A stretch of DNA of 8,144 nt from Candidatus Parcubacteria bacterium (GTDB lineage: Bacteria > Patescibacteriota > Patescibacteriia > Patescibacteriales > UBA12075), in contig JAGLLI010000116.1 in the NCBI GenBank assembly GCA_023140595.1, positions 1 to 8,144 of the forward strand, given 5' to 3'. The notes under the pieces were generated by a model. It did not search any database, was not told the DNA's origin, and was given only the letters and a program-made list of their open reading frames with translations. The translations under genes were made by a program, and so were the position numbers. Of the stretch, positions 1 through 6,247 are shown piece by piece. Position 1 is the stretch's first letter; each line of letters starts with the position of its first letter.

Positions 1-548
1 AGCATATCAGAGCCTAATTGCCTTTGAATAATAATGCTTTTTTTGGATTCAAACACATATTCAATCGGATCTTCCAATGTAATAATATTGCAAAAGCGAT
101 TGGTGTTAATATATTCAATCATTGAGGCCAAGGTAGTGGACTTGCCGCATCCGGTCGGTCCTGTTAAAAGAATTAAGCCTTGCTTCAAGTCCAATAAATT
201 ATAAATAACCTTTGGCATGCCCAGCTCGTCCAAGCTGTTGATTTTACTATTAATAACTCTGGCAACCACTCCGATATTTCCTCTTTCAAAATGCAAATTC
301 ACGCGATAACGATAATCATCTATCGCATAGCTAATATCCAATTCTTTTGCGGCTAAAAATCTATCTTTTTTATCTTCGTCAAGCATAGAATAAACCAAAA
401 CTTCCATTTCTTTCGCGCTAATCGCTTTTTTATCCTTAATATAAATTAAATCGCCGTCTATTCTAAGGGCAGGCTGCAAGCCAACAACCAAATGCAAATC
501 AGAAGCATTTTTCTCAACAGCAATCGTAAATAATTCTTTTATTGTCAT
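1..548 (-). CDS. pilT: PilT-type type IV pilus ATPase, N-terminal part (runs off the left edge)
   Basis: Hexameric cytoplasmic ATPase of the type IV pilus motor; PilT members power pilus retraction. Translating the minus strand from the ATG at 546-548 gives 182 codons with no stop before the window edge. The N-terminal PAS-like domain (about residues 1-115) contains SDLHLVVGLQPALRIDGD, typical of PilT rather than the longer N-terminus of PilB/GspE. Walker A is GPTGCGKST at residues 130-138. The Asp box IITLEDPIEYVF is at 155-166, followed by QRQLGSD. Walker B, the His box and the C-terminal domain lie outside the window. No SD precedes the ATG. It lies 81 bases downstream of the AbrB-like gene on the same strand and may share its promoter. 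The secretion/retraction ATPase family is certain; PilT over a related paralogue is likely. Confidence 0.9.
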   Translation of the reverse strand, partial: MTIKELFTIAVEKNASDLHLVVGLQPALRIDGDLIYIKDKKAISAKEMEVLVYSMLDEDKKDRFLAAKELDISYAIDDYRYRVNLHFERGNIGVVARVINSKINSLDELGMPKVIYNLLDLKQGLILLTGPTGCGKSTTLASMIEYINTNRFCNIITLEDPIEYVFESKKSIIIQRQLGSDM

Positions 549-629
549 AGTGTTTTAGTTATAAAGTTAATAAAGTTATAAAGTTTAAAAATTTATCCAT
601 TTTATTTTTAAGATTTTTTTAAAGTCTTA

Positions 630-803
630 TTATTGATCAGGATCTATGTCAACTAATTTTTTCGGCTTAAAAATAAAAACACCATTTTTAATTTTCGCCT
701 CTAAATAATCGCCTTCCTTAAGTTTAAGAATATTTCTTAATTTTGAAGGCAAAGTAACTTGAAAATTTTTAGTTATTTTTATTAACTGCAAATTATTTTC
801 CAT
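630..803 (-). CDS. AbrB/SpoVT/MazE-fold DNA-binding protein, 57 aa
   Basis: Small swapped-hairpin DNA-binding protein of the AbrB/MazE superfamily, whose members are transition-state regulators or antitoxins. The minus-strand ORF starts at the ATG at 801-803 and stops at 630-632. It reads MENNLQLIKITKNFQVTLPS, then KLRNILKLKEGDYLEAKIKN and GVFIFKPKKL. The pattern ITKNFQVTLPSKLRNILKLKEGD matches the family core in which a strand carrying Q-(V/I)-T-(L/I)-P is followed by a short helix and the L-K-x-G-D turn. No toxin gene (PIN, MazF) lies next to it, so a stand-alone regulator is as likely as an antitoxin. A promoter with a 9-bp inverted repeat lies just upstream, which suggests autoregulation (inference). 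pilT follows on the same strand. No SD is visible. Confidence 0.8.
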   Translation of the reverse strand: MENNLQLIKITKNFQVTLPSKLRNILKLKEGDYLEAKIKNGVFIFKPKKLVDIDPDQ

Positions 804-824
804 ATATTTTTATCTAAATTTACT

Positions 825-845
825 AAATTAGTAATCTACTAATTT
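825..845. promoter_or_regulatory. Perfect 9-bp inverted repeat, candidate operator
   Basis: AAATTAGTA and TACTAATTT flank a 3-base centre (ATC). The element starts 2 bases downstream of the -10 of the minus-strand promoter, over its expected start point, and 22 bases before the AbrB-like ATG. An operator here would block initiation, and AbrB-type proteins bind AT-rich dyads, so autorepression is plausible but unproven. Confidence 0.5.
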
Positions 846-846
846 T

Positions 847-875
847 AGAATATAGTAAATAAAACTATTTGTCAA
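847..875 (-). promoter_or_regulatory. Sigma-70-type promoter for the AbrB-like gene and pilT
   Basis: On the minus strand a perfect -35 TTGACA (870-875) is followed after 17 bases by -10 TATTCT (847-852); TATATT with a 15-base spacer overlaps it. The predicted start near 840 gives a leader of about 37 bases. Confidence 0.6.
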
Positions 876-937
876 GCAATCCTTTTCTTTTATAATTTAT
901 CCATATAAATATATTAGCACATTTTCATAATTTAGTC

Positions 938-968
938 TTGACATTTTCTATTTTTTTGTTAATATAAA
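938..968 (+). promoter_or_regulatory. Probable promoter for the orphan plus-strand gene
   Basis: A perfect -35 TTGACA lies at 938-943. The -10 is ambiguous: TAATAT at 960-965 (16-base spacer) or TATAAA at 963-968 (19-base spacer). It points away from the AbrB-like promoter, so the two genes are divergent. Confidence 0.45.
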
Positions 969-1006
969 GTATTCTTGACCTTTAACAAAAACCCTTAAAA
1001 AAATAG

Positions 1007-1011
1007 AGGAG
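1007..1011 (+). promoter_or_regulatory. Strong Shine-Dalgarno site (AGGAG)
   Basis: AGGAG lies 7 bases before the ATG at 1019 and fixes that start. The ATG at 1014 is out of frame and soon meets a stop. No other CDS in the window shows a comparable SD. Confidence 0.8.
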
Positions 1012-1018
1012 AAATGAT

Positions 1019-1726
1019 ATGGAAAAATTAGGTATTACGATAAAGGCAAATGCGCCGCTTTATTTACTCAAAGAGATGGTTCGCAAAAGCAATGATACTT
1101 GGAAGGATTACTGGAAATTAATAGAAGGTATTGATGGAAACTCTTACATTGAAAATCTTTGGAGTTGCAGTTCTGTTGACAATATCTGGAATGATACAAC
1201 AAAGATGAAATTTGGTCTCCCTGAGATTTCCGAACAAGAACGGAAAGACATTTTACTGACACCTTGTATTCGCGCGGCAGAATATATAACTGACCCAAAA
1301 CAGAATTGGTCTGCAGAAGCAACTGTTATATGCGACTTATTTGGAAAGCCGCTTCAGCCATACTTAATTACAGAAGAAAAAACATCTTATCAGAAAAAAT
1401 ATCTATTGGGAATATTCGCTGCTCCTGAAATTATATCCGTTACCTACAATAATTCTCCTATGAGTTTTGAATTGACCAAAGAAAAATGGTCAAACAGATT
1501 TTTATTGATTTGTAAATACAATATTCGTTTAGAAGGCCTTGCGGAAATTAACAGTAAATTGCTATTTAACAAGAGAAATGTAAAAGAAGAAAGATTTCTT
1601 TCTTCAGCTGAAATAATAAATAGATTTGAGAATGTTTTACCCGCAGAGTTTAAATGCTTTAATGCTGCCGTAGAAGCTGCGGTATTAAAAAGCGAATTTC
1701 CTATGAATTTATTTCAAACAAGCTAA
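1019..1726 (+). CDS. Uncharacterised protein, 235 aa
   Basis: I do not recognise this protein. It is a complete ORF with promoter-like sequence, a strong AGGAG SD 7 bases before the ATG, and a terminator 27 bases after the stop. It therefore looks like a functional single-gene transcription unit. The protein is mixed-charge, without signal peptide, membrane segment or obvious catalytic motif. It is rich in Trp in its N-terminal half (TWKDYW, NLWSC, DNIWND, QNWSAE). A more hydrophobic middle (about residues 127-142, KKYLLGIFAAPEIISV) is followed by a Lys/Glu-rich region and a helical C-terminus (AAVEAAVLKS). It is the only sizeable plus-strand gene between two minus-strand blocks, and its translation signal differs from its neighbours. 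Both observations fit a later insertion or transfer, which is inference. Confidence 0.75.
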   Translation: MEKLGITIKANAPLYLLKEMVRKSNDTWKDYWKLIEGIDGNSYIENLWSCSSVDNIWNDTTKMKFGLPEISEQERKDILLTPCIRAAEYITDPKQNWSAEATVICDLFGKPLQPYLITEEKTSYQKKYLLGIFAAPEIISVTYNNSPMSFELTKEKWSNRFLLICKYNIRLEGLAEINSKLLFNKRNVKEERFLSSAEIINRFENVLPAEFKCFNAAVEAAVLKSEFPMNLFQTS

Positions 1727-1752
1727 GGGAATAATCTCCTTAACTAAAAAAC

Positions 1753-1784
1753 CCCGGAAATCTTAAAAAATTTCCGGGTTTTAA
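1753..1784. terminator. Bidirectional rho-independent terminator
   Basis: The 9-bp stem CCCGGAAAT (1753-1761) / ATTTCCGGG (1770-1778) has an 8-base loop. It is followed by TTTTAATTTT on the plus strand and by a T-run from the A-rich flank at 1746-1751 on the minus strand. It sits between the convergent orphan gene and rnc and can end both. Confidence 0.85.
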
Positions 1785-1796
1785 TTTTAATATATC

Positions 1797-1838
1797 AAAT
1801 CATAAATCATAAATCATAAATCTAAAATTATAAATCGC
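1797..1838. repeat. Heptanucleotide tandem repeat (AAATCAT-type), 6 units
   Basis: Three perfect AAATCAT units (1797-1817) are followed by AAATCTA, AAATTAT and AAATCGC, keeping the 7-base phase up to 1838, next to the rnc stop codon. The unit resembles the 7-base repeat inside queA at 5083-5117. Confidence 0.8.
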
Positions 1839-1839
1839 A

Positions 1840-2532
1840 TCACCACCCCTTCTTCTTAATCCCTTTCCCTGCCGCGTCAACTTGGGCCTCTTGCTTGGAT
1901 GAACCCTTGCCTTTGCTGATAATTTTATCTCCCAAATACAACCCGACTTCAAATATTTTGTCATGGTCGGGTCCGCTTTCGTTTAATACTTTATAGTGGG
2001 GGGTTGATTTATAAATTTCCTGCGCTTTTTCCTGAAATTTTGACTTTGGATCCAAAAACAATTGATTGGATAAAATATTTTCAAGCTTGGAAAGCATATA
2101 TTTTTTCACAAACTTCGTGGACGCTCTTATGCCCTGATCCAAATAAATAGCGCCGATAACCGCTTCCACGGCGTTTGCCACAATATATTGCCGCGCTTTT
2201 GAATCTTTGTCTTTTGATTCGCCTTTTGACAAATACAAAAACTTTTCCAGCTTAATTTCATTAGCAACCAAAGCCAGCATTTTTGAATTAACCAAGCTTG
2301 CCCGCCAATTAGTCAACTCGCCTTCGGGAGTATCCGGAAAATTTTTAAAAAGATGCTCGGTAACAATAATTTCCAAAACAGCGTCGCCTAAAAATTCCAA
2401 ACGTTCGTTGTGTCCAAGTTCAAAACTTGAATGTTCGTTAATATAAGACCTGTGAACAACAGACTGCCTGAGATAATCAAGATTTTTAAATTTAATTTTA
2501 ATAATCTCCTCTAATTTTGAAAAATCTTTCAT
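1840..2532 (-). CDS. rnc: Ribonuclease III
   Basis: Cytoplasmic double-strand-specific endoribonuclease that processes rRNA precursors and other structured RNAs. At 230 aa it is normal length. The N-terminal endonuclease domain (about 1-155) has the signature NERLEFLGDAVLE (42-54), giving metal-binding E43, E46 and D50, and ANAVEAVIGAIYLD (119-132) with E123. The position matching E. coli D114 is N120, a variation I believe also occurs in some other bacterial RNase IIIs. The C-terminal double-stranded RNA-binding domain (about 161-229) starts with DPKSKFQEKAQ and ends with SSKQEAQVDAAGKGIKKK, the usual helix that grips dsRNA. It is the last gene of the rpmF-nusB-rnc run and ends at the bidirectional terminator. 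There is no SD; the ATG at 2530-2532 fits the family N-terminus (KLEEIIKIKFKNLDYLRQSVVHRSY). Confidence 0.95.
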   Translation of the reverse strand: MKDFSKLEEIIKIKFKNLDYLRQSVVHRSYINEHSSFELGHNERLEFLGDAVLEIIVTEHLFKNFPDTPEGELTNWRASLVNSKMLALVANEIKLEKFLYLSKGESKDKDSKARQYIVANAVEAVIGAIYLDQGIRASTKFVKKYMLSKLENILSNQLFLDPKSKFQEKAQEIYKSTPHYKVLNESGPDHDKIFEVGLYLGDKIISKGKGSSKQEAQVDAAGKGIKKKGW

Positions 2533-2627
2533 AATTTTAAATTGTCAAACTGTTAAATTGCCAAATTACCTCTCAAAATAATATAGCGACATAACAATAT
2601 AACAAACAGTTAATTGTTAAACTATTT

Positions 2628-3059
2628 TTACTCTTTTTTGTTTTTATTATCCATATCCTTGTAAATCGCCCCTAAAACACCGTTTATAAATTTGCCTGAA
2701 GCCTCTGATCCGAAAGTTTTGGCGATTTCAATTGCTTCATTAATCGCAACGCGCGACGGAATATCATCATTAAAAATCAATTCATAAACACCGATTCTTA
2801 AAATATTCCTGTCAACAATCGTAATTTGCTCCAAAGGCCATTCAGTGGCATATTTTGTAATATAGGTATCAATTTCTTTTAAACGCTTAAATGTTCCTTT
2901 GATTGCTTTTTCAACAAAACCATGGTCGTTAAATTCGGGAGCAAAATTAGCAAACATTTCTTTGGTAATTTTATCAACATCAGCGCTGTTTTTCCCGTTA
3001 AAATCCCAAAGAAAAAGCGCTTGCATGGCTATTGTTCTGGCTAGATGGCGGTTAGACAT
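2628..3059 (-). CDS. nusB: Transcription antitermination factor NusB
   Basis: All-helical RNA-binding protein that, with S10 (NusE), binds boxA RNA during processive antitermination of rRNA operons. From the ATG at 3057-3059 it has 143 aa, the usual size. Family features are SNRHLARTIAMQALFLWDF at the N-terminus, WPLEQITIVDRNILRIGVYEL in the middle and SRVAINEAIEIAKTFGSEASGKFINGVLGAIYKD at the C-terminus. An upstream in-frame TTG at 3083 would add eight residues (MFFIYFKN), but the family begins at about the chosen Met and no SD supports the TTG. It lies 32 bases after rpmF and 95 bases before rnc. That spacer is AT-rich, with repeated TTTAACA/TTGACA-like words and no convincing gene. Confidence 0.93.
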   Translation of the reverse strand: MSNRHLARTIAMQALFLWDFNGKNSADVDKITKEMFANFAPEFNDHGFVEKAIKGTFKRLKEIDTYITKYATEWPLEQITIVDRNILRIGVYELIFNDDIPSRVAINEAIEIAKTFGSEASGKFINGVLGAIYKDMDNKNKKE

Positions 3060-3091
3060 GTTTTTGAAATAAATAAAAAACAAAGAGCGCC

Positions 3092-3289
3092 CTATTTGCT
3101 CTTTGCCTTTTTTTCTTTTATTTTAATAACTTCTTTTCCTTTATAGTATCCGCAAATAGCGCATGTTTGATGCGGCACAAGCGCGTTTTTACATTCCGGA
3201 CATTCAATTAAACTAACCTCGCCTAGGGCATGGTGGGAACGTCGTCTTCCAACCGAACTTGAGGTTCTTCTCTTTTTTGGTACTGACAT
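3092..3289 (-). CDS. rpmF: 50S ribosomal protein L32 (zinc-ribbon form)
   Basis: Small basic protein of the large ribosomal subunit, 65 aa. It starts MSVPKKRRTSSSVGRRRSHH, the conserved L32 N-terminus. It carries a zinc ribbon with CPEC (C30, C33) and CAIC (C43, C46), so it is the zinc-binding (C+) paralogue type. The tail is lysine-rich (KIKEKKAKSK). It is the first gene after the promoter at 3325-3354, and nusB and rnc follow on the same strand. No SD is present. Confidence 0.96.
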   Translation of the reverse strand: MSVPKKRRTSSSVGRRRSHHALGEVSLIECPECKNALVPHQTCAICGYYKGKEVIKIKEKKAKSK

Positions 3290-3324
3290 AGTAGATATTT
3301 TTGATTTATTAATTTACTGATTTT

Positions 3325-3354
3325 AGTATAGCCTGAATTTGTGAAAAAAGTCAA
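3325..3354 (-). promoter_or_regulatory. Promoter for rpmF-nusB-rnc
   Basis: On the minus strand -35 TTGACT (3349-3354), an 18-base spacer and -10 TATACT (3325-3330) are each one mismatch from consensus. The predicted start near 3318 gives a leader of about 29 bases. No terminator separates it from carS upstream, so read-through from the pcm operon is also possible. Confidence 0.6.
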
Positions 3355-3370
3355 ATAATTTTAAATCTTA

Positions 3371-3916
3371 TTACCACCTTTCTTTTCTAAGACCTGCTTT
3401 CCACGCAATTTGATTCGCTATGATTGTCAATATTAAACTTAAAAACGTAATACTTAAAATTTGAGCAATATTCAGTCCAACTACAATAGAAATAAATAAT
3501 AAAGTTCCAACAACATAATCTAATTGATCAAAAATTTTCCAGGATTCAGATGAGGACTTTCCTATTCTTCTTTTTACAAAACTTTCCATTAAATCGCCGA
3601 AAAGAGCGCCAAATCCAAAAATAAAACCGATAACAATAAAATTATATTCTTTGTAGTTAATTATGGATATTTTTTCAAAAAAAGAATAATCCAGCAAGAA
3701 TTTTTGTAAAAATACAATCAAAATTGCTGATAAAATCCCTACAAAAAAACCCCTGAATGTTTTAGTACTGCCAAATATGGGTTTATTTTTTATTTTCCTG
3801 CCAAAATCAACCGGAACATCTAAAAAGGGCAAATATTTTTTAAACACTACCGGTGCCATATTGGCGCAATAAGCCGGCAGCATAAAATAAATAAGTTTTA
3901 TAATAAATAAAAACAT
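3371..3916 (-). CDS. CarS/DUF46-family CDP-lipid synthase (integral membrane)
   Basis: Membrane CTP transferase of the CDP-archaeol synthase family. In archaea CarS joins CTP to digeranylgeranylglyceryl phosphate. In a bacterium it most likely makes CDP-diacylglycerol in place of CdsA (inference). The 181-aa protein has about five hydrophobic segments. Family motifs in order are LPAYCANMAP (13-22), PVDFGRKIKNKPIFGSTKTFRGF (35-57), the charged loop FGALFGDLMESFVKRRIGK (102-120), FDQLDYVVG (129-137) and a C-terminus ending ANQIAWKAGLRKERW. It lies 11 bases downstream of pgsA, the enzyme that would use its product. The gene symbol is left empty because the lipid substrate is uncertain. The ATG at 3914-3916 fits; no SD. 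Confidence 0.85.
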   Translation of the reverse strand: MFLFIIKLIYFMLPAYCANMAPVVFKKYLPFLDVPVDFGRKIKNKPIFGSTKTFRGFFVGILSAILIVFLQKFLLDYSFFEKISIINYKEYNFIVIGFIFGFGALFGDLMESFVKRRIGKSSSESWKIFDQLDYVVGTLLFISIVVGLNIAQILSITFLSLILTIIANQIAWKAGLRKERW

Positions 3917-3927
3917 AAAGAAAATGA

Positions 3928-4473
3928 TTATTTGTTATTATTTTTTAACAATTTATAACCGCTGATAATATAATTAACAGCGGTTATTGCGCTCATAAAA
4001 ATAGTTGCCACTATAAATATTTGGGAATAAAAAGACAACACGGCGCTGATTATTGTTATGATTTGCAGAGTGGTGGTAATTTTTGTAAAATAGTTCGCAG
4101 GCAGCGCGGTTATTGCTTTAATATTTTTAAATTTCTGAAAAAACAATAATCTGCCGATAATAATAACAATGTCTTTAGCAGACATTAATAAAATAACAAA
4201 TATTGATATATTGTATTGATAAATTAAAATCAAAAAGAAAGAAAAAACAAATAATTTATCGGCAACTACGTCTAATGCAGTGCCTAATTTTGTAACTTGA
4301 TTTAATTTTCTTGCTAAAAAACCGTCTAAAAAATCCGTTATCGCGGTAATAAAAAATAATATTAAAAATAATTGAATAGGCAGAAAAAAATAAGCGTAAA
4401 TAATTATCGGAATAAAAACTATTCTCAAAATGCTTAAAATATTTGGTATATTTATTTTAATTGATTTTGTCAT
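3928..4473 (-). CDS. pgsA: CDP-alcohol phosphatidyltransferase, probable phosphatidylglycerophosphate synthase
   Basis: Integral membrane enzyme that swaps CMP on CDP-diacylglycerol for an alcohol. The PgsA type uses glycerol-3-phosphate and is the committed step to phosphatidylglycerol. The complete family motif D-x2-D-G-x2-A-R-x8-G-x3-D-x3-D is present as D47, D50, G51, A54, R55, G64, D68 and D72. The N-terminus (KINIPNILSILRIVFIPIIIY) is the usual PgsA opening, and the remainder is mostly transmembrane helix. At 181 aa it is normal length. It starts 3 bases after the queA stop and lies 11 bases before the CarS-like gene, so translation is probably coupled. Other CDP-alcohol transferases share the motif, so the exact alcohol is inferred from the N-terminus and size. 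Confidence 0.88.
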   Translation of the reverse strand: MTKSIKINIPNILSILRIVFIPIIIYAYFFLPIQLFLILFFITAITDFLDGFLARKLNQVTKLGTALDVVADKLFVFSFFLILIYQYNISIFVILLMSAKDIVIIIGRLLFFQKFKNIKAITALPANYFTKITTTLQIITIISAVLSFYSQIFIVATIFMSAITAVNYIISGYKLLKNNNK

Positions 4474-4476
4474 AAA

Positions 4477-5586
4477 TCAAATAATAAACATCGCGTCTCC
4501 ATAGCTATAAAACCGATATTTATTTTTTATAGCATCTTTATATGCTTTGTCAATATTTTCTTTTCCCGCCAGAGCGGACACAAGCATTAACAGCGTTGAC
4601 TTTGGCAAATGAAAATTCGTAATCATAGCGTCAATAATTTTAAATTTATAGCCGGGATAGATAAAAATGTCCACCCAATCAGAATAATTTTGAATTTTGC
4701 TTGTGCTCGCTTGACGGGTGAATTTTGCCTGTGCTCGCTTGACGGGTGAACTTTGAATTACTTCAGAAAAGGCTTCCAGTGTTCTTGTTGAAGTTGTTCC
4801 GACTGCGATAATTTTTCTATTTTCATTTACTGCTTTTCTTAATTTTTTTAAAGTACCAGATGAAACTTCAACAAACTCCGCGTGCATTTTGTGCTTAGTT
4901 ATATCATCAATTTTAACCGGCGCGAAAGTCCCAAGCCCGACATGCAAAGTTATATATTCAATCTGCACGCCCTTGTCTTTCAATTTCCGCAACAACTCCG
5001 GCGTAAAATGCAGACCAGCTGTCGGAGCCGCCACCGAACCAATTTTTTTGTCATCCGCGTAGACAGTTTGATAATCATCTTTATCCGAAATCCGAAATCC
5101 GAAATCCGAAATCCGATCTATATACGGCGGCAACGGAACATGCCCGATTTTCCCCACAACCTTCATCATCTCGCCATGCTCCATATTAAATTCTACATCC
5201 CAAGTGCCGTCATTATTATTTTTTAAAACTTTACATTTTAAATCTTCACTAAAAAATATTTCCAAACCAGGGCGCGCTCCACGTCCGCCGATTAAACATT
5301 GCCAATTATTTTCTTTGATGAATTTATGCAAAAAAACTTCCATTTTTCCACCTGTTTCTTTTTTGCCGATTAAACGCGCGGGCATTACTTTGGAATTATT
5401 CATTACTAACAAATCGCCTTTCTTAAAATAATCAACTATATCATAAAAACGTTTATGAACAATTTCCCCTGTTTCTTTTTCCAATAAAAGCAACCGCGAA
5501 TAATCTCGCGGCGTTGTCGGTTCTTGAGCGATTAATTCTTTTGGTAAATTATAATCAAAATCTGATAATTTGTATTTTTTATTCAT
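4477..5586 (-). CDS. queA: S-adenosylmethionine:tRNA ribosyltransferase-isomerase QueA
   Basis: Transfers and isomerises the ribosyl group of SAM onto preQ1 at the wobble position of tRNAs with GUN anticodons, giving epoxyqueuosine. The 369-aa protein shows YKLSDFDYNLPKELIAQEP at the N-terminus, LLVMNNSKVMPARL (59-72), LIGGRGARPG (98-107), GHVPLPPYI (148-156), YQTVYA then VAAPTAGLHFT (185-195), ITLHVGLGTFAPV (212-224), GTTSTRTLE (263-271) and a C-terminal ITNFHLPKSTLLMLVSALAG (322-341). Two variable loops carry DNA tandem repeats: residues 157-168 (7-base unit) and 277-299 (28-base unit). The latter adds roughly 15 residues compared with typical members. The frame stays open and all core motifs are intact, so it should be functional. 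It lies 9 bases after pcm; no SD. Confidence 0.96.
   Translation of the reverse strand: MNKKYKLSDFDYNLPKELIAQEPTTPRDYSRLLLLEKETGEIVHKRFYDIVDYFKKGDLLVMNNSKVMPARLIGKKETGGKMEVFLHKFIKENNWQCLIGGRGARPGLEIFFSEDLKCKVLKNNNDGTWDVEFNMEHGEMMKVVGKIGHVPLPPYIDRISDFGFRISDKDDYQTVYADDKKIGSVAAPTAGLHFTPELLRKLKDKGVQIEYITLHVGLGTFAPVKIDDITKHKMHAEFVEVSSGTLKKLRKAVNENRKIIAVGTTSTRTLEAFSEVIQSSPVKRAQAKFTRQASTSKIQNYSDWVDIFIYPGYKFKIIDAMITNFHLPKSTLLMLVSALAGKENIDKAYKDAIKNKYRFYSYGDAMFII
4691..4757. repeat. 28-base tandem repeat inside queA (2 copies plus partial)
   Basis: Two 28-base copies (4691-4718 and 4719-4746) differ at one base (TTGTGCTCGC versus CTGTGCTCGC). A partial third, TGAACTTTGAA, follows to 4757. The repeat encodes QueA residues 277-299, a surface loop absent from typical homologues. 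It is more GC-rich than its surroundings. Confidence 0.85.
5083..5117. repeat. 7-base tandem repeat (ATCCGAA) inside queA, 5 units
   Basis: Four perfect ATCCGAA units (5083-5110) are followed by ATCCGAT. They encode DRISDFGFRISD (residues 157-168), in the variable loop between PPYI and YQTVYA. A 7-base unit read in triplets gives a 7-residue peptide period without shifting the downstream frame only when lengths match, as they do here. Confidence 0.9.
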
Positions 5587-5595
5587 TAATTATAT

Positions 5596-6225
5596 TTAAT
5601 TTTTTACTAACGGCACGAATACAAATCCTGAATATCTAAATTCTTTAAAATTATTTTTACCGATTTTATCAATAACAACAATATCCTGCGATTCATCCTG
5701 CTTGCCGATTGGCATAACTAATCGCCCGTTGATTTTTAATTGTTTTAATAAATCATTCGGAACCGATTCGGCTGTTGCGGCTGCTATAATTTTATCAAAC
5801 GGAGCGAATTCAGGAAATCCTTTATATCCATCAGAACAAAAAATTCGCGCAACCCCTTTTTTAATAAAATCATATTTGTCTACATTGGTTTCGGCAAATT
5901 GTTTTAATTCTTCAATCCTTTCAATACCGTAAACGTTACCTTGTTCTCCGACAATCTCGGATAACAATGCCACTGTCCAACCGGAACCGCTGCCGACATC
6001 TAAAATTTTATCTCCCAATTCCGGCTGAAGCAATTCAAACATAAAAGCCACAGTTGTCGGCTGGGATATGGTCTGTCCAAAACCAATAGAAAGAGGAGCG
6101 TCAATCTCCGCCGCATCTTTATTTTCCGATAAAACAAAATCTTCACGTTTTATCTTTTTAAACGCGCTTATAATTCGCGAAGCTTTTAAAGTTCCGCTTT
6201 TTATTAAATTATTGATTAAACGCAT
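5596..6225 (-). CDS. pcm: Protein-L-isoaspartate O-methyltransferase
   Basis: Cytoplasmic SAM-dependent enzyme that methylates isoaspartyl residues to start repair of aged proteins. From the ATG at 6223-6225 it has 209 aa, normal length. The N-terminus MRLINNLIKSG, then SAFKKIKREDFV, matches the family opening. GFGQTISQPTTVAFM (48-62) is the PCMT signature. Motif I is LDVGSGSGW (75-83), followed by FDKIIAAATAESVP (143-156) and GRLVMPIG (167-174). An upstream in-frame ATG at 6273 would add 16 lysine-rich residues. That start coincides with the predicted transcription start (-10 at 6280-6285) and overlaps a degraded ORF, so the internal ATG is preferred, though the longer form is not excluded. 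It is the first gene of the pcm-queA-pgsA-carS run. No SD. Confidence 0.92.
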   Translation of the reverse strand: MRLINNLIKSGTLKASRIISAFKKIKREDFVLSENKDAAEIDAPLSIGFGQTISQPTTVAFMFELLQPELGDKILDVGSGSGWTVALLSEIVGEQGNVYGIERIEELKQFAETNVDKYDFIKKGVARIFCSDGYKGFPEFAPFDKIIAAATAESVPNDLLKQLKINGRLVMPIGKQDESQDIVVIDKIGKNNFKEFRYSGFVFVPLVKN

Positions 6226-6247
6226 AATTATTTTTTTTAATTTATAC

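Noticed and set aside
541..629. Terminator between the AbrB-like gene and pilT
   Set aside because: The AAGA/TCTT pairing is weak and has a mismatch; no T-run follows on the minus strand. The interval holds only short TTATAAAG-like direct repeats.
630..803. Type II toxin-antitoxin pair
   Set aside because: The AbrB-fold protein could be an antitoxin, but no toxin-like ORF adjoins it; the next gene is pilT.
1068..1322. Minus-strand ORF of 84 codons
   Set aside because: It is antisense to the 235-aa gene, which has promoter, SD and terminator; this one has none.
2533..2627. Separate promoter or small gene between nusB and rnc
   Set aside because: TTGGCA with TTTAAA at 17 bases is present, but the -10 is weak and would start transcription at the ATG; the repeated TTTAACA words fit simple AT-rich sequence.
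5083..5117. CRISPR-like array
   Set aside because: The units are 7 bases, contiguous and without spacers, inside an intact gene; there are no cas genes.
4882..5226. Plus-strand ORF of 114 codons
   Set aside because: It lies wholly antisense to queA, whose motifs are unambiguous, and its translation has no family-like pattern.
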